Part shown: piece by piece, positions 35,362 through 44,086 of the stretch
How positions within the stretch are numbered: the first letter of the stretch is position 1
Layout: the number at the start of each line of letters is the position of its first letter
Source: Candidatus Colivivens caballi
GTDB lineage: Bacteria > Bacteroidota > Bacteroidia > Bacteroidales > Bacteroidaceae
Direction: 5' to 3'
Assembly (NCBI GenBank): GCA_018065565.1
Contig: JAGHSZ010000020.1
Location: forward strand, 20,729-84,728
DNA: 64,000 nt
The notes under the pieces: generated by a model
What the model was told of the DNA's origin: nothing
Databases searched by the model: none
What the model saw: only the letters and a program-made list of their open reading frames with translations
Translations under genes and position numbers: made by a program

Positions 35362-36432
35362 TCAGTCTTTGTAGAAATCAAGGTTTTCAGGCATAATCAA
35401 CTCGATTCCGATGTAGTGGAGTACTTCTTGCTTCATGTGGAGGACACATGAGTTGAAGATGCTGCGGAAACAGTTGAGACCCTGATGCTGTGGGTGCTGA
35501 CCGACAAGGAAATCAACATAGCCATCGCGCATGCAGCGGATGTTGACATCGATGGCATCATATCCCAACAGAGTGATGTGTGGGTGGTCGGGCATGTTGT
35601 CTTTCAGGAAGTTTCCAATGACATGGATGGAAGAGTTGAACGACAGACCATACCGAATGTCAGCATTTTCAGTGAAGAAGGAGTGCATCGAATCCTTCAT
35701 GCCTTCTTTGTCGTATGCATAAAGGTTGAGGTCGATGATTTCTGTCTCTGGGCTGTGTGCCTTGACATATTCACGGAAACCTTCCTCACGCTCCAACTGC
35801 TGGCGGCTGGCAACTCGACCCTCGCCCAGCAACTTGAACAAGGCAATCTTGCGATGCTGTGCTGCTGCCATAAGAATGATCTTTGCCGAGAATTCGCCGC
35901 TTCGGCGTGCATCCTGACCATAGAATGTCACTGGATTGAGGTCCGACCAGTAAGAGTCAAGCAGGGAGTAGGGGATGTCCTTCGCTTCCAGCTTTTTAGT
36001 GAAACGCGACATGATTCGGTGGTTGAAGATAGGGCCGATGATGACGGCGCAAGGGTCGAACGACAGAATGTTGCGGCATTGCGATTCAAACGATTCTTCA
36101 TTGAACTGGTCATAGTGGAACACCTTGAATGCCAATTTGAAATCCGCATATCGTTTCACTCCCTCATAGAGTCCCGTTTCAACTCGTGCCCAGTAACTGT
36201 CCTCCTGGTGCATAGGCAGTATGGCAGCAATCTTATATACTTTGTTGCTTGCGAGTGCGCTGGCATAGTGGTTGGGGACATAGTTGATTTCATCGAGCAC
36301 TTTCTGTACTTTCTCAAGTGCGAGTTTTGATACACAACTACGACCGTGAAGTACTCTGTCAACTGTCCCTACACTGACACCTGCCATTTCGGCAATGTCC
36401 TTGATGCGTATTTTCTGCTGATTGAATTCCAT
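35362..36432 (-). CDS. LacI-family transcriptional regulator
   Basis: The 356-residue protein has an N-terminal HTH/hinge (IRIKDIAEMAGVSVGTVDRVLHG, followed by KVQKVLDEINYVPNHYASALAS) and a periplasmic-binding-like sensor domain. It is transcribed divergently from kdgK, with an own promoter at 36533-36540 and a palindrome beside it, so autoregulation and control of kdgK-kdgA is likely. The effector may be KDG or a uronate, by context only. The small gap between promoters suits shared repression. Confidence 0.88.
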   Translation of the reverse strand: MEFNQQKIRIKDIAEMAGVSVGTVDRVLHGRSCVSKLALEKVQKVLDEINYVPNHYASALASNKVYKIAAILPMHQEDSYWARVETGLYEGVKRYADFKLAFKVFHYDQFNEESFESQCRNILSFDPCAVIIGPIFNHRIMSRFTKKLEAKDIPYSLLDSYWSDLNPVTFYGQDARRSGEFSAKIILMAAAQHRKIALFKLLGEGRVASRQQLEREEGFREYVKAHSPETEIIDLNLYAYDKEGMKDSMHSFFTENADIRYGLSFNSSIHVIGNFLKDNMPDHPHITLLGYDAIDVNIRCMRDGYVDFLVGQHPQHQGLNCFRSIFNSCVLHMKQEVLHYIGIELIMPENLDFYKD

Positions 36433-36507
36433 ACCCTAAAACAAAATATGTGACTATTCTTTATATAAAAATGTGTCGAATACTTATTGACTCTTTTTAC
36501 TGGTGGT

Positions 36508-36522
36508 TGTAACATGTGTACA
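36508..36522. promoter_or_regulatory. Candidate operator palindrome TGTA-N7-TACA
   Basis: TGTAACATGTGTACA is an imperfect palindrome just downstream of the LacI gene's -7 box, a classical place for a repressor site. Not verified; it may be chance in AT-rich DNA. Confidence 0.4.
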
Positions 36523-36532
36523 TAAACCTCTG

Positions 36533-36540
36533 CAAAGATA
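36533..36540 (-). promoter_or_regulatory. -7 promoter element (TATCTTTG) of the LacI-type gene
   Basis: A minus-strand TAnnTTTG match, about 100 bases upstream of the regulator's start codon, leaving a leader of about 95 bases. Confidence 0.65.
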
Positions 36541-36614
36541 GAGAATTTTTGCTAAAAAGCAATGTGAATGGGCTTTTTTCTTGTTAAAACTACTTTCCTA
36601 TCGTTAAAAATTCT

Positions 36615-36622
36615 TATATTTG
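36615..36622 (+). promoter_or_regulatory. -7 promoter element (TATATTTG) of kdgK
   Basis: A plus-strand TAnnTTTG match in the divergent spacer, with a leader of about 130 bases to the kdgK ATG. Confidence 0.6.
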
Positions 36623-36755
36623 CACGCAAAAACAAAACTCTACTTTCGAATCATTACAGACATACAATGTATGAGAACGAGTTGACAACAGATATCTTCT
36701 TGCTTCGACTCTTAATTCTTAACTTTTAAATTTTAACTCTTATAACATTATAATT

Positions 36756-37778
36756 ATGGCAAAGATTGTTACAATGGGCGAGCTGATGCTCCGTCTTTCT
36801 CCTGAAGGTAATTACCGTTTCGTTCAAGCTGATAAATTTAATATTATCCCCGGTGGCGGTGAGGCAAATGTTGCTATCAGTTGTGCCAACTTTGGCCACG
36901 AATGCTATTTCGTGTCAAAACTTCCGAAGCATGAAATTGGCCAGATTGCTCTCAATGCAATGCGCCGTTTCGGAGTGAACACCGACTTCATTGCCCGTGG
37001 CGGCGACCGTGTCGGACTTTACTATGCCGAAACTGGTGCTTCAATGCGTGCATCGAAGGTTATCTATGACCGTGCACATTCCGCTATTGCTGAGGCAAAG
37101 CCCGAGGACTTCGATTTCGACAAGATCTTTCAGGATGCTGACTGGTTCCATTGGAGCGGTATCACTCCTGCAATAAGCGATGCCAGTGCAGAATGTCTGC
37201 GTCAGGCATGTATAGCAGCAAAGCGCCACGGTGTCACCATCAGTTGTGACCTTAATTTCCGCAAGAAACTCTGGACCAGCGAAAAGGCCATCAGCGTGAT
37301 GCGTCCTCTGATGCAGTATGTCGATGTATGCATCGGCAATGAGGAAGATGCAGAACTCTGTCTCGGTTTCAAGCCTGATGCTGATGTAGAAAGTGGCAAG
37401 ACTGACGCTGCTGGCTATGAAGGCATTTTCCGCCAGATGATGCAGGAATTTGGTTTCAAGTATGTGGTCTCAACACTTCGCGAGAGTTTCAGCGCTACCC
37501 ACAACGGATGGAAGGCTCTGATTTATGACGGCAAGGAATTCTATCAGTCAAAGCGTTATGACATCGACCCAATCATCGACCGTGTGGGTGGTGGCGACAG
37601 CTTCTCTGGTGGCTTGATTCATGGTCTGCTCACAAAGGCAACTCAGGGTGAGGCTCTCGAATTTGCTGTGGCAGCCAGTGCACTGAAACACACCATCCCT
37701 GGCGACTTCAACCATGTCTGCATTGATGAGGTGGAGGCTCTTGCAGGTGGTAATGCAAACGGTCGTGTACAGAGATAA
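36756..37778 (+). CDS. kdgK: 2-Dehydro-3-deoxygluconokinase (KDG kinase), PfkB family
   Basis: The enzyme phosphorylates 2-keto-3-deoxygluconate to KDPG, the last activation step in uronate breakdown. The 340-residue protein has the PfkB N-terminal GGGEANVAISCANFG and the C-terminal nucleotide/anion motif DRVGGGDSFSGGLIHGL with the catalytic Asp. SCDLNFRKKLW resembles the sugar-binding region of KDG kinases. The KDPG aldolase gene follows 116 bases downstream. Confidence 0.9.
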   Translation: MAKIVTMGELMLRLSPEGNYRFVQADKFNIIPGGGEANVAISCANFGHECYFVSKLPKHEIGQIALNAMRRFGVNTDFIARGGDRVGLYYAETGASMRASKVIYDRAHSAIAEAKPEDFDFDKIFQDADWFHWSGITPAISDASAECLRQACIAAKRHGVTISCDLNFRKKLWTSEKAISVMRPLMQYVDVCIGNEEDAELCLGFKPDADVESGKTDAAGYEGIFRQMMQEFGFKYVVSTLRESFSATHNGWKALIYDGKEFYQSKRYDIDPIIDRVGGGDSFSGGLIHGLLTKATQGEALEFAVAASALKHTIPGDFNHVCIDEVEALAGGNANGRVQR

Positions 37779-37894
37779 CAATTTGATAGTAGTCAGTAGT
37801 TAGGTAGTCGGTAGTTAAGTAGTTGGCAACTGAGTGTCGCATAGCACTTCCTGTAACTTCTCGACTACGAATCTACAACAAATATAAATGAATT

Positions 37895-38563
37895 ATGGCA
37901 AAATTTGATAAGCTTGCCGTTATGGCAAAGATTGGTGACACGGGCATGGTTCCTGTGTTCTATCATAAAGATGCAGAGATTGCAAAGAAAGTGATAAAGG
38001 CATGCTACGAAGGTGGTGTCCGTGCTTTTGAATTTACAAACCGTGGCGACTTTGCCCATGAGGTGTTTGCCGAGTGTGTAAAGTTTGCAGCAAAGGAATG
38101 TCCAGAACTGGCAATGGGTGTAGGCAGTGTGGTTGACCCTGCCACCGCAGCCCTTTACATTCAGCTTGGAGCCTGCTTCGTCGTAGGTCCTCTGTTCAAT
38201 GCCGACATAGCCCCTGTTTGCAACCGTCGCCTTGTCCCTTATTGCCCGGGCTGTGGTACAGTCAGTGAAGTGGGAAAGGCTCAGGAACTGGGATGCGACC
38301 TCTGCAAGGTGTTCCCTGGCGATGTCTATGGTCCAGCCTTTGTGAAAGGCATGAAGGCACCAATGCCATGGTCAAAGATTATGGTCACTGGTGGCGTGGC
38401 TCCGACCGAAGAAAACCTTACTGCTTGGTTCAAGGCAGGAGTCTATTGCGTAGGCATGGGCAGCAAGCTTTTCCCAAAGGATAAGGTGGCAGCAGAGGAC
38501 TGGCAATATGTTACCGACAAGTGCCGTGAATGTCTTGACATCATTGTAAGGGCAAAGCAGTAA
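37895..38563 (+). CDS. KDPG/KHG aldolase
   Basis: The aldolase splits KDPG to pyruvate and glyceraldehyde-3-phosphate (Entner-Doudoroff/uronate route). The 222-residue TIM-barrel protein shows [18 protein letters not shown] in place of the usual E-x-T-R segment, [24 protein letters not shown] and the Schiff-base region ([14 protein letters not shown]) with the Lys. It follows kdgK and is followed by a good terminator, so the two form the end of the operon. The spacer between them consists of GTAGTTAG-like simple repeats. Confidence 0.88.
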   Translation: MAKFDKLAVMAKIGDTGMVPVFYHKDAEIAKKVIKACYEGGVRAFEFTNRGDFAHEVFAECVKFAAKECPELAMGVGSVVDPATAALYIQLGACFVVGPLFNADIAPVCNRRLVPYCPGCGTVSEVGKAQELGCDLCKVFPGDVYGPAFVKGMKAPMPWSKIMVTGGVAPTEENLTAWFKAGVYCVGMGSKLFPKDKVAAEDWQYVTDKCRECLDIIVRAKQ

Positions 38564-38630
38564 AACCTGCCTGTAAAGACACTCTGAGGCTTGTGCTCAC
38601 TGTCTTTTCATTACATTAATCATAGAAACC

Positions 38631-38667
38631 CAACCGCAAGTATCCGTCACAGAGATGCTTGCGGTTG
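38631..38667 (+). terminator. Hairpin terminator of the kdg operon
   Basis: A perfect 10-bp stem (38631-38640 with 38658-38667) with a 17-base loop, 67 bases after the aldolase stop, followed by a T-containing stretch. Confidence 0.65.
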
Positions 38668-38796
38668 TTGTGTTCATGTGGATATTGAAATCTACAACTG
38701 AGCTTTTATGTTGAAAAGTCTGCCCGTTTTTACCAGATTTTAATTAATTATCTAAAAAATGTTCAGTATATTCGCTCATGTTCACACCCTTTTTTG

Positions 38797-38804
38797 TACT
38801 TTTG
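38797..38804 (+). promoter_or_regulatory. -7 promoter element (TACTTTTG)
   Basis: A TAnnTTTG match 31 bases before the lipoprotein start at 38836. Confidence 0.6.
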
Positions 38805-38835
38805 CATCAATAACTTAAAGATTATAGCATAAGAT

Positions 38836-39384
38836 ATGAGAAAATTACCACTTTCAATACTGTTTCTATCCATGGGAATGGTTGCATGCACAAACAACAC
38901 AAGGGACAATGGAACAATTGAGGCAGACACAGAAGATTCACTAACTATGTTTGCGGATTCTGAGGAGGCAACCGTAGAAGAAGGTCTTGAAGTAGAAAAC
39001 AAGGAAGAAGAAAACCAACAAATTGAGACCATTAAGCAATTCCTTGCAGACATATATACCCCCAAAGGTACCTCCGAAATATTTGAAGATAAATGGATTA
39101 ATAAACATTGTAGCGCAAACATGAAGCAAATCCTTCGTGATGAGTATGATTACGATGGTGAGGGCTGGGGAAGTTGGCTCATTGGTGGTTGGGGTGCAGG
39201 AGAAGAAATCTTGACAACAATGACTGGTATTACCTATGATGGTCAGTATTACTACGCTACATTAAGGCCAGAAGAAACAGACTATGAGATTCAAGGTGAA
39301 AGAGTCATAAGATTTGAAGTCTCAATGGTGGACGGTATTCCTGTGATAAATAGTTGCAAATGGACTCAGGATTTTAGTTATTGA
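38836..39384 (+). CDS. Hypothetical lipoprotein
   Basis: The 182-residue protein has a lipoprotein signal (MRKLPLSILFLSMGMVAC, lipobox Cys18) and a long acidic linker (about 20-65, rich in Glu/Asp/Thr). The globular C-terminal part is KDKWINKHCSANMKQIL-like, with WGSWLIGGWGAGEE and an ending VINSCKWTQDF. This pattern resembles DUF3828-type Bacteroidetes lipoproteins, but I cannot assign it firmly. Monocistronic with its own promoter. Confidence 0.72.
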   Translation: MRKLPLSILFLSMGMVACTNNTRDNGTIEADTEDSLTMFADSEEATVEEGLEVENKEEENQQIETIKQFLADIYTPKGTSEIFEDKWINKHCSANMKQILRDEYDYDGEGWGSWLIGGWGAGEEILTTMTGITYDGQYYYATLRPEETDYEIQGERVIRFEVSMVDGIPVINSCKWTQDFSY

Positions 39385-39468
39385 GACTGATTCCGAACCT
39401 TATAACAATTCTTATCTCTATGCCTAAACTATATTTCCTTAATCTCGATGATATAGAAATATAGTTCC

Positions 39469-39600
39469 GAAGCAGTGGGGGTGTCCGAAGCAGTGGGTTT
39501 TAGGGTTTTAAGCAGTGGGTTTTCGTGGCCGAAGCAGTGGACTTTTGTGGTCGAAGGAGCACTTCTTCGGGGCTGAACATACGCTGCTTTGGCCATGAAG
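39469..39600. repeat. 22-bp-period repeat array C (AGCAGTGG type)
   Basis: AGCAGTGG cores start at 39471, 39489, 39511 and 39533, with a degenerate AGGAGCAC at 39555. The last three steps are 22 bases and the first is 18. A CTGCTTTGG at the right end is the inverse of the core. The sequence differs from arrays A and B, but the period is shared. Confidence 0.75.
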
Positions 39601-39632
39601 ATATAGATGTCTTAGTATTTATGATTCATGCT

Positions 39633-41078
39633 TTACTTCACATGAATGCCTTGGGCATTATAGGTCTTGTCGTTGTGGTGTATGAGTAACTTGCCATTGC
39701 GAAGAGTCTTTGTGGCAGGGCGACTGGATGAAGGAGCCGAGGTGATGTCGGTAGGCGTGAACTTAGGTTCCAGTCCGATGATGGCATCTATGCAAAGAGA
39801 GAAATTGGTTTTCTGTCCTTCCGGTATCAGGCTGGTGAGGAGGCAGTAGTTGTTGCCGCTGCCATTCCATCCCCAGTTGAAGTGGAAATAGCCGCGCTCG
39901 TCCCTTCCGTCACAGACGAACTGGTGTCCGTCGTTTTTGTCCTCTCCTCCCACAATGATGGGGCGTCCGGCTTCCAGATCTGCATTGAAAAAGTCGGCGA
40001 GCTGGTCTTTGGTGACATTCCACTCCGATGTGTGGGCATGACTCGGAAATGTTCCGTAGCAGGTGTATTCCTCTTCTGAAAGGGTGGAGACGAACTTGTC
40101 GTAGCGATAGTCGAAATGTTCCTCCAAACCTGCTGCCATGTAATCTGTATAGGTGCCGCTTCCACCTGCTTCTGCAATGTCATATACCATTTCGCTTGCA
40201 ATGCCCAGATGATAGAGCAGAGTGGCTACTGCCGTTTTCTGCTCCGGAGTGGTTTCCACGCCCAAGTAGGTTGGCAGCATATTGTTCCAGTCGTAGTGGG
40301 TGTTCTGGAAGTCGGCTGTGAGTTCAACAAATTCGTTTTGTAATATACTTGATTCGTTGCTGGGACGTATGTCTTGCCAGTAGATAGTTTTCTGCCCTAT
40401 GCCCTGTTCGGGATAGCGCCATTTGGCAAGTACCATACCGGCAGCCGTGGCAACACACCCAGTAGCACATTGTTCGCCAGTGAGATAGTTAGTGGGGCAA
40501 AGGCTGTTGTAGGGTTCCAGCTGATGCCAGTTGATGGCTTCGCCACGGTCGTTGACGAGTAATGGGGCGATAGGGGAGGTTTTGGAGTCTGTACGAACGG
40601 TATAGTTTTTTTGCTGTTGTACGGCAGAGAGTTCCTCTTGTAGCATGTTGAGCCAGAAGGCAAAGCCGGGATTGAGTCGGTCGGCACAAAAAGTGTCTTT
40701 ATCGGAATAGACGAGTATGTCGGGGGTGCCGTCAATGGCTGAGACGATGGCATAACCTCCATCTGCCTGATTGAATACATAGAAGGCTACAATGGGAGTG
40801 ACAGCTTCGCTATCTTCTTGCAGTATATACCGTGTATGGGCAAGGCTGAGGGCTGTGGACTTATGTGTCCGTGTTCCTTTGACTGTGTCGGATGTGCTGG
40901 GCAGACTGTTCAGGAAGCGGGCGGCTATGTCGGCTGCCTGCTGCTGGCTGCGTGCTGCCATATTCAACGAGGAGGCGATGAACGCAAAAACTAATAGGAT
41001 ATACTTGTATGAGTGTTGTAGAATGTCAGAGCTTTGCGCATCCATTCCACCAGTTTCAGTGTCAATTTTCTTGTCCAT
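39633..41078 (-). CDS. C10 (streptopain-family) cysteine peptidase with T9SS-like C-terminal tail
   Basis: The 481-residue secreted protease has a late hydrophobic signal (ILLVFAFIASSLNMAARSQ, 27-45), an inhibitory propeptide-like region, and the C10 active site: Cys208 in EQCATGCVATAAGM and His385 in KNDGHQFVCDGRDERGYFHFN. The final residues (LRNGKLLIHHNDKTYNAQG, then VK) match the short C-terminal signal seen on many Prevotella secreted proteins, suggesting type IX export. Bacteroidetes C10 peptidases degrade host or food protein, and some are toxins. It follows a 54-residue acidic gene by 2 bases. Confidence 0.88.
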   Translation of the reverse strand: MDKKIDTETGGMDAQSSDILQHSYKYILLVFAFIASSLNMAARSQQQAADIAARFLNSLPSTSDTVKGTRTHKSTALSLAHTRYILQEDSEAVTPIVAFYVFNQADGGYAIVSAIDGTPDILVYSDKDTFCADRLNPGFAFWLNMLQEELSAVQQQKNYTVRTDSKTSPIAPLLVNDRGEAINWHQLEPYNSLCPTNYLTGEQCATGCVATAAGMVLAKWRYPEQGIGQKTIYWQDIRPSNESSILQNEFVELTADFQNTHYDWNNMLPTYLGVETTPEQKTAVATLLYHLGIASEMVYDIAEAGGSGTYTDYMAAGLEEHFDYRYDKFVSTLSEEEYTCYGTFPSHAHTSEWNVTKDQLADFFNADLEAGRPIIVGGEDKNDGHQFVCDGRDERGYFHFNWGWNGSGNNYCLLTSLIPEGQKTNFSLCIDAIIGLEPKFTPTDITSAPSSSRPATKTLRNGKLLIHHNDKTYNAQGIHVK

Positions 41079-41080
41079 AT

Positions 41081-41245
41081 TTAATAATCATTGTCAGCAT
41101 CTCTCGATTCATTATCTCTGTCATATACATTGTTGCCTGTTTCGTATGAATCAGACTCCTCTCGCTCTTCTCTTTCAATGTCTTCTGCAACATCTTCAAG
41201 AACATTCCATGCTAAAAAATCTGTTAGTGACATAGGATGTGACAT
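41081..41245 (-). CDS. Small acidic 54-residue protein
   Basis: A 54-codon frame fits exactly between its neighbours: 19 bases after the upstream gene's stop and 2 bases before the C10 peptidase start. The translation starts MSHPMSLTDFLAWNVLEDV and is extremely acidic, with Glu/Arg-rich EDIEREEREESDSYE and Asp/Asn-rich end. It could be an inhibitor or an accessory of the peptidase, but no family is recognised. The spacing is the main evidence that it is real. Confidence 0.6.
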   Translation of the reverse strand: MSHPMSLTDFLAWNVLEDVAEDIEREEREESDSYETGNNVYDRDNESRDADNDY

Positions 41246-41264
41246 TTATTTTGTCAAAAACATA

Positions 41265-42062
41265 TTACTTGTGTAACTTTGCTTTTTTCAGACGATCATT
41301 ACGAGGAACAAGAAACTCTGCCCAATATGAATACAATAAAGTGTATGGAATTAATATTAAAGGTATCGTGAACATATACCATTTGTTGTTGGATGTCACT
41401 TCTTCTATACCTTCCTTACATAATACTAAAATGAAAAGACATATTGACGCTGCAAGGCATAGAAGGAATGAAATGGTAAATGTGTGGAAAAACCATATCT
41501 TCAATGAAGAGTAGGCACATTTGTGACTGTTGTCAAAGGAGGCCTTGACTGTCTGAATTATGGTCATTCTGTCGGCATCATAATAGCGGTTGGAATATAG
41601 TGCCGGGTCGGTTAGTGGGTATGGTTGCTTTGGAATGTATGTAACCGTGGCTGGTGATTGGTTTTCATGTTCTTCGGCTACGGCATAAGTGTCATCGTAT
41701 GGGTCAAATATTCCAAGGTCGTACTTTTCTGCCAATTGAATAACCATGTCGTTTGCTTCTTTTCCATGAGCAGAACCAAACTGTATGTAAACAAGCCCGT
41801 CGGTTATGGCATAATCTGCCCACCAATCGTCAAAGTCCTCCATCTGTTCTTCTTCGGGCAGAGCATCCCTTCCGTTGCCAGCAGGAAAGACCTTGATAAG
41901 TTCTCGGTAGGCTTTTTCCAAATTGGGATTTGACACAATGGAAATATCATCGTAGATGCCGTCTTGAACATTGTAATCCGTTTGCTGGTGAAGCCATTCT
42001 GCCAATTCTTCCTTCTTTTGCGGAGCTTTTGACTTGTCGTATAAACCTATATAGAATGACAT
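41265..42062 (-). CDS. Immunity-like protein with two C-terminal membrane segments
   Basis: The 265-residue protein has a soluble N-terminal domain (FYIGLYDKSKAPQKKEELAEW, DDWWADYAITDGLVYIQFGSA, QLAEKYDLGIFDPYDD). This pattern recalls a family of small proteins found with polymorphic toxins in many bacteria. The C-terminal 80 residues hold two hydrophobic segments (FFHTFTISFLLCLAASICLFILVL and YMFTIPLILIPYTLLYSYW). It heads a three-gene unit with the acidic ORF and the C10 peptidase, so a protective or regulatory role is plausible, by context only. Confidence 0.6.
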   Translation of the reverse strand: MSFYIGLYDKSKAPQKKEELAEWLHQQTDYNVQDGIYDDISIVSNPNLEKAYRELIKVFPAGNGRDALPEEEQMEDFDDWWADYAITDGLVYIQFGSAHGKEANDMVIQLAEKYDLGIFDPYDDTYAVAEEHENQSPATVTYIPKQPYPLTDPALYSNRYYDADRMTIIQTVKASFDNSHKCAYSSLKIWFFHTFTISFLLCLAASICLFILVLCKEGIEEVTSNNKWYMFTIPLILIPYTLLYSYWAEFLVPRNDRLKKAKLHK

Positions 42063-42209
42063 AGTATTAATCCTTTCCGCAACACTAATGTTCTTAATAC
42101 TGTTTAATATTCAGAGCAACATAAAGTTGCCCAGGGTTTGCCATGTCAGATGTTTCACTTAACTTAGTGTTGCGATTAGAAATCAAGCGATAATCATAAC
42201 ATGACCTGG

Positions 42210-42217
42210 CAAAGGTA
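42210..42217 (-). promoter_or_regulatory. -7 promoter element (TACCTTTG)
   Basis: A minus-strand TAnnTTTG match, about 148 bases upstream of the immunity-like gene, probably serving the three-gene unit. Confidence 0.55.
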
Positions 42218-42299
42218 CAAATAAAATCTGAGAACTCATTCCTTTTGGAGGTATATTTATTGCAAGTACATATTATTCTCTCCAACTCTCACCACACTC

Positions 42300-42780
42300 C
42301 ATACATTCACAAGTTCTTCAATTGTAATGTTCAACATCCTCCGAACCACAGTTGGGGGCATTGTCCTGTTTGTTTCATATCGTAATTTGGTTGGTCGTTG
42401 CAAAGGTTGTAAGAAACGGGGAGATTGCAAAGGGAATAGGGATAATAACTACACACTTCTATGTACCATTAATTAAGTGAGATGATATGCTACCGGTACA
42501 AGTGGAGAATAATCTGCAACTACCATTGTTTGGATGTTCCTTAGAGAACTCGCATGTTCTTATATTATGTGGTATACTTCGGTATTGTTATTAGCAGTAT
42601 TAAGGAAAGGTAGTTCCGACGGGGTATCCAATCTCTTGACTCTCCCTTTACGTCCAAAACGGTTTCGGACAATCCCTTTCCAATGATAAATATTGTGCAT
42701 AAAAAAGCATCATCTTTGTCACTACTGTGAACATTGGCAGAACCTTGATCGGTATATTGCATAGCACAGTCTTTATGAAT
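42300..42780. other. Spacer without a supported gene
   Basis: A 76-codon minus frame at 42565-42795 has no recognisable domain and is probably non-coding. I see no other structure here besides the terminator at its right end. Confidence 0.5.
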
Positions 42781-42789
42781 AAACAAAAT

Positions 42790-42815
42790 CACCACCCCCC
42801 TTATAGGAAGTGGTG
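42790..42815 (-). terminator. Terminator of the seven-gene operon
   Basis: CACCAC (42790-42795) pairs with GTGGTG (42810-42815), with a C-rich/GG extension inside. On the minus strand the hairpin is followed by ATTTTGTTT. It lies just after the readthrough end (42853) of the ACP-like gene. Confidence 0.65.
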
Positions 42816-42942
42816 AAATGATGGATACTGAATTACCCTTGAATCTGGAAAGTTATGCTTGTATGAGTTGGCATGTCATTTTTTCAAGTTCCTCTGCACG
42901 ACTATCCGAAATTCCATTTACTTCTTTGATTTTCTGCAGGAA

Positions 42943-43842
42943 TCATCGGTCGCGATCCGATATTGAACCACTTCTCACCATTTCTTTGTACTCGTCAATA
43001 TATTCCTGTTCTTTAGGAGAAAGGTGTATTTGTTGCTTGGCCAATAATTCCAGCTCCAATGCCCTCTGTTCACTGATACCGTTTGCAACTCTTATTTTTG
43101 CCAAAAAACGAGTGTCACGCTCTGAAACCTCACCACTATTAATAATCTCGTAAAACTCGTTAAAATACTCCATATCTCCCTCTGACATAGAACTGATTAA
43201 TATTTGTTGTGGGGAATTTATGTTGTCTTCATTATTTGGGCTTTCTGGCTCTTTTGATTCTGGCATGAATCGTTTCCTTGATAATGCGATATCTATACAT
43301 TCTAAAGCATCGCCTACAGAATGAATTCGTTCCGCTTCTTCATCAGAAATTGATATTCCAAAATAACTTTCAAACCTCATAATCAATTCTACCGCGTCAA
43401 GATCATCAGCACCCAAGTCATTCATAAAGCTTGCCGAATATGTCACTTGCGATTCATCAACGCCCAAACAATCTACAATAATTTTCTTCACGTCATCATA
43501 TACTGCCGGAGTAATTGACATTATTCCTGAATCTGCATTTTCTGCCCAAGTATATCCACATTTGGGGCATCTGAACGAATATTCATTATCCTCTATATAT
43601 TCATCAACCAATTCGTCAACCTTTTCTTTTATTTTATTTCCATAAAGTGCATCAACTGCTGCGCCAGTAGCAATTCCTGCTAATGTACCGAAACCTGGCA
43701 CTATACTGCCAACACCGCCAAGAACAGTTTTCATACCACCACTCTTAACGACATTTCTAGCTACTTTACTGACGGTTGATCTTTCTAATTTTCCCTCTAC
43801 ATAATTACCACACAGAGGGCACTTGTGAATCATTGCCATCAT
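42943..43842 (-). CDS. Zinc-ribbon / glycine-zipper / ACP-like protein, truncated by in-frame TGA
   Basis: Domain order: CxxC zinc-ribbon half (KCPLCG, 7-12), Gly-rich hydrophobic segment (38-66, [17 protein letters not shown]), second Cys pair (RCPKCGYTW), ACP-like domain (about 113-187), then helical repeats. The ACP part matches true ACPs closely ([34 protein letters not shown]), but the phosphopantetheine Ser is Asp147 (GADDL). The TGA at 42943-42945 stops the frame; past it, FLQKIKEVNGISDSRAEELE continues to a TAA at 42853-42855. That aligns with an internal repeat ([20 protein letters not shown]), where the TGA position is Arg, so it is probably a nonsense mutation. Last gene of the operon. 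Confidence 0.82.
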   Translation of the reverse strand: MMAMIHKCPLCGNYVEGKLERSTVSKVARNVVKSGGMKTVLGGVGSIVPGFGTLAGIATGAAVDALYGNKIKEKVDELVDEYIEDNEYSFRCPKCGYTWAENADSGIMSITPAVYDDVKKIIVDCLGVDESQVTYSASFMNDLGADDLDAVELIMRFESYFGISISDEEAERIHSVGDALECIDIALSRKRFMPESKEPESPNNEDNINSPQQILISSMSEGDMEYFNEFYEIINSGEVSERDTRFLAKIRVANGISEQRALELELLAKQQIHLSPKEQEYIDEYKEMVRSGSISDRDR

Positions 43843-43843
43843 A

Positions 43844-44086
43844 TTATTTCATTTTAATGTCCCAATGTCCCCTACTATATATACCTACGTCCGTAATTGG
43901 AACATCAATTCCGTTAACTCGAAATTGTTGTGCTAATAGAGACTGACACCTGGAATTGTTAAACAAATTAACCGGTGTGATTCCATTCATATTTAAATTT
44001 ATATTGAGTTGTTGTCCCCTATCAATATGTAATCCAATTTGGGGACGGTCAATATTGTGTAATGCAGTTAATACGAAAGTAGCCAT
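43844..44086 (-). CDS. Small 80-residue protein of the seven-gene operon
   Basis: The short, probably soluble protein begins [19 protein letters not shown] and contains [19 protein letters not shown] and a C-terminal [15 protein letters not shown]. It looks mainly beta-structured. Its ATG overlaps the previous stop (TAATG), and the ACP-like gene follows after 1 base, so it is surely part of the operon. I do not recognise the family. Confidence 0.7.
   Translation of the reverse strand: MATFVLTALHNIDRPQIGLHIDRGQQLNINLNMNGITPVNLFNNSRCQSLLAQQFRVNGIDVPITDVGIYSRGHWDIKMK

Noticed and set aside
42565..42795. 76-codon minus frame before the operon terminator
   Set aside because: No recognisable domain and an unusual composition; likely chance.
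42943..42945. TGA as a selenocysteine codon
   Set aside because: The matching repeat position is Arg, not Cys, no SECIS-like hairpin is evident directly downstream, and no sel genes are seen.
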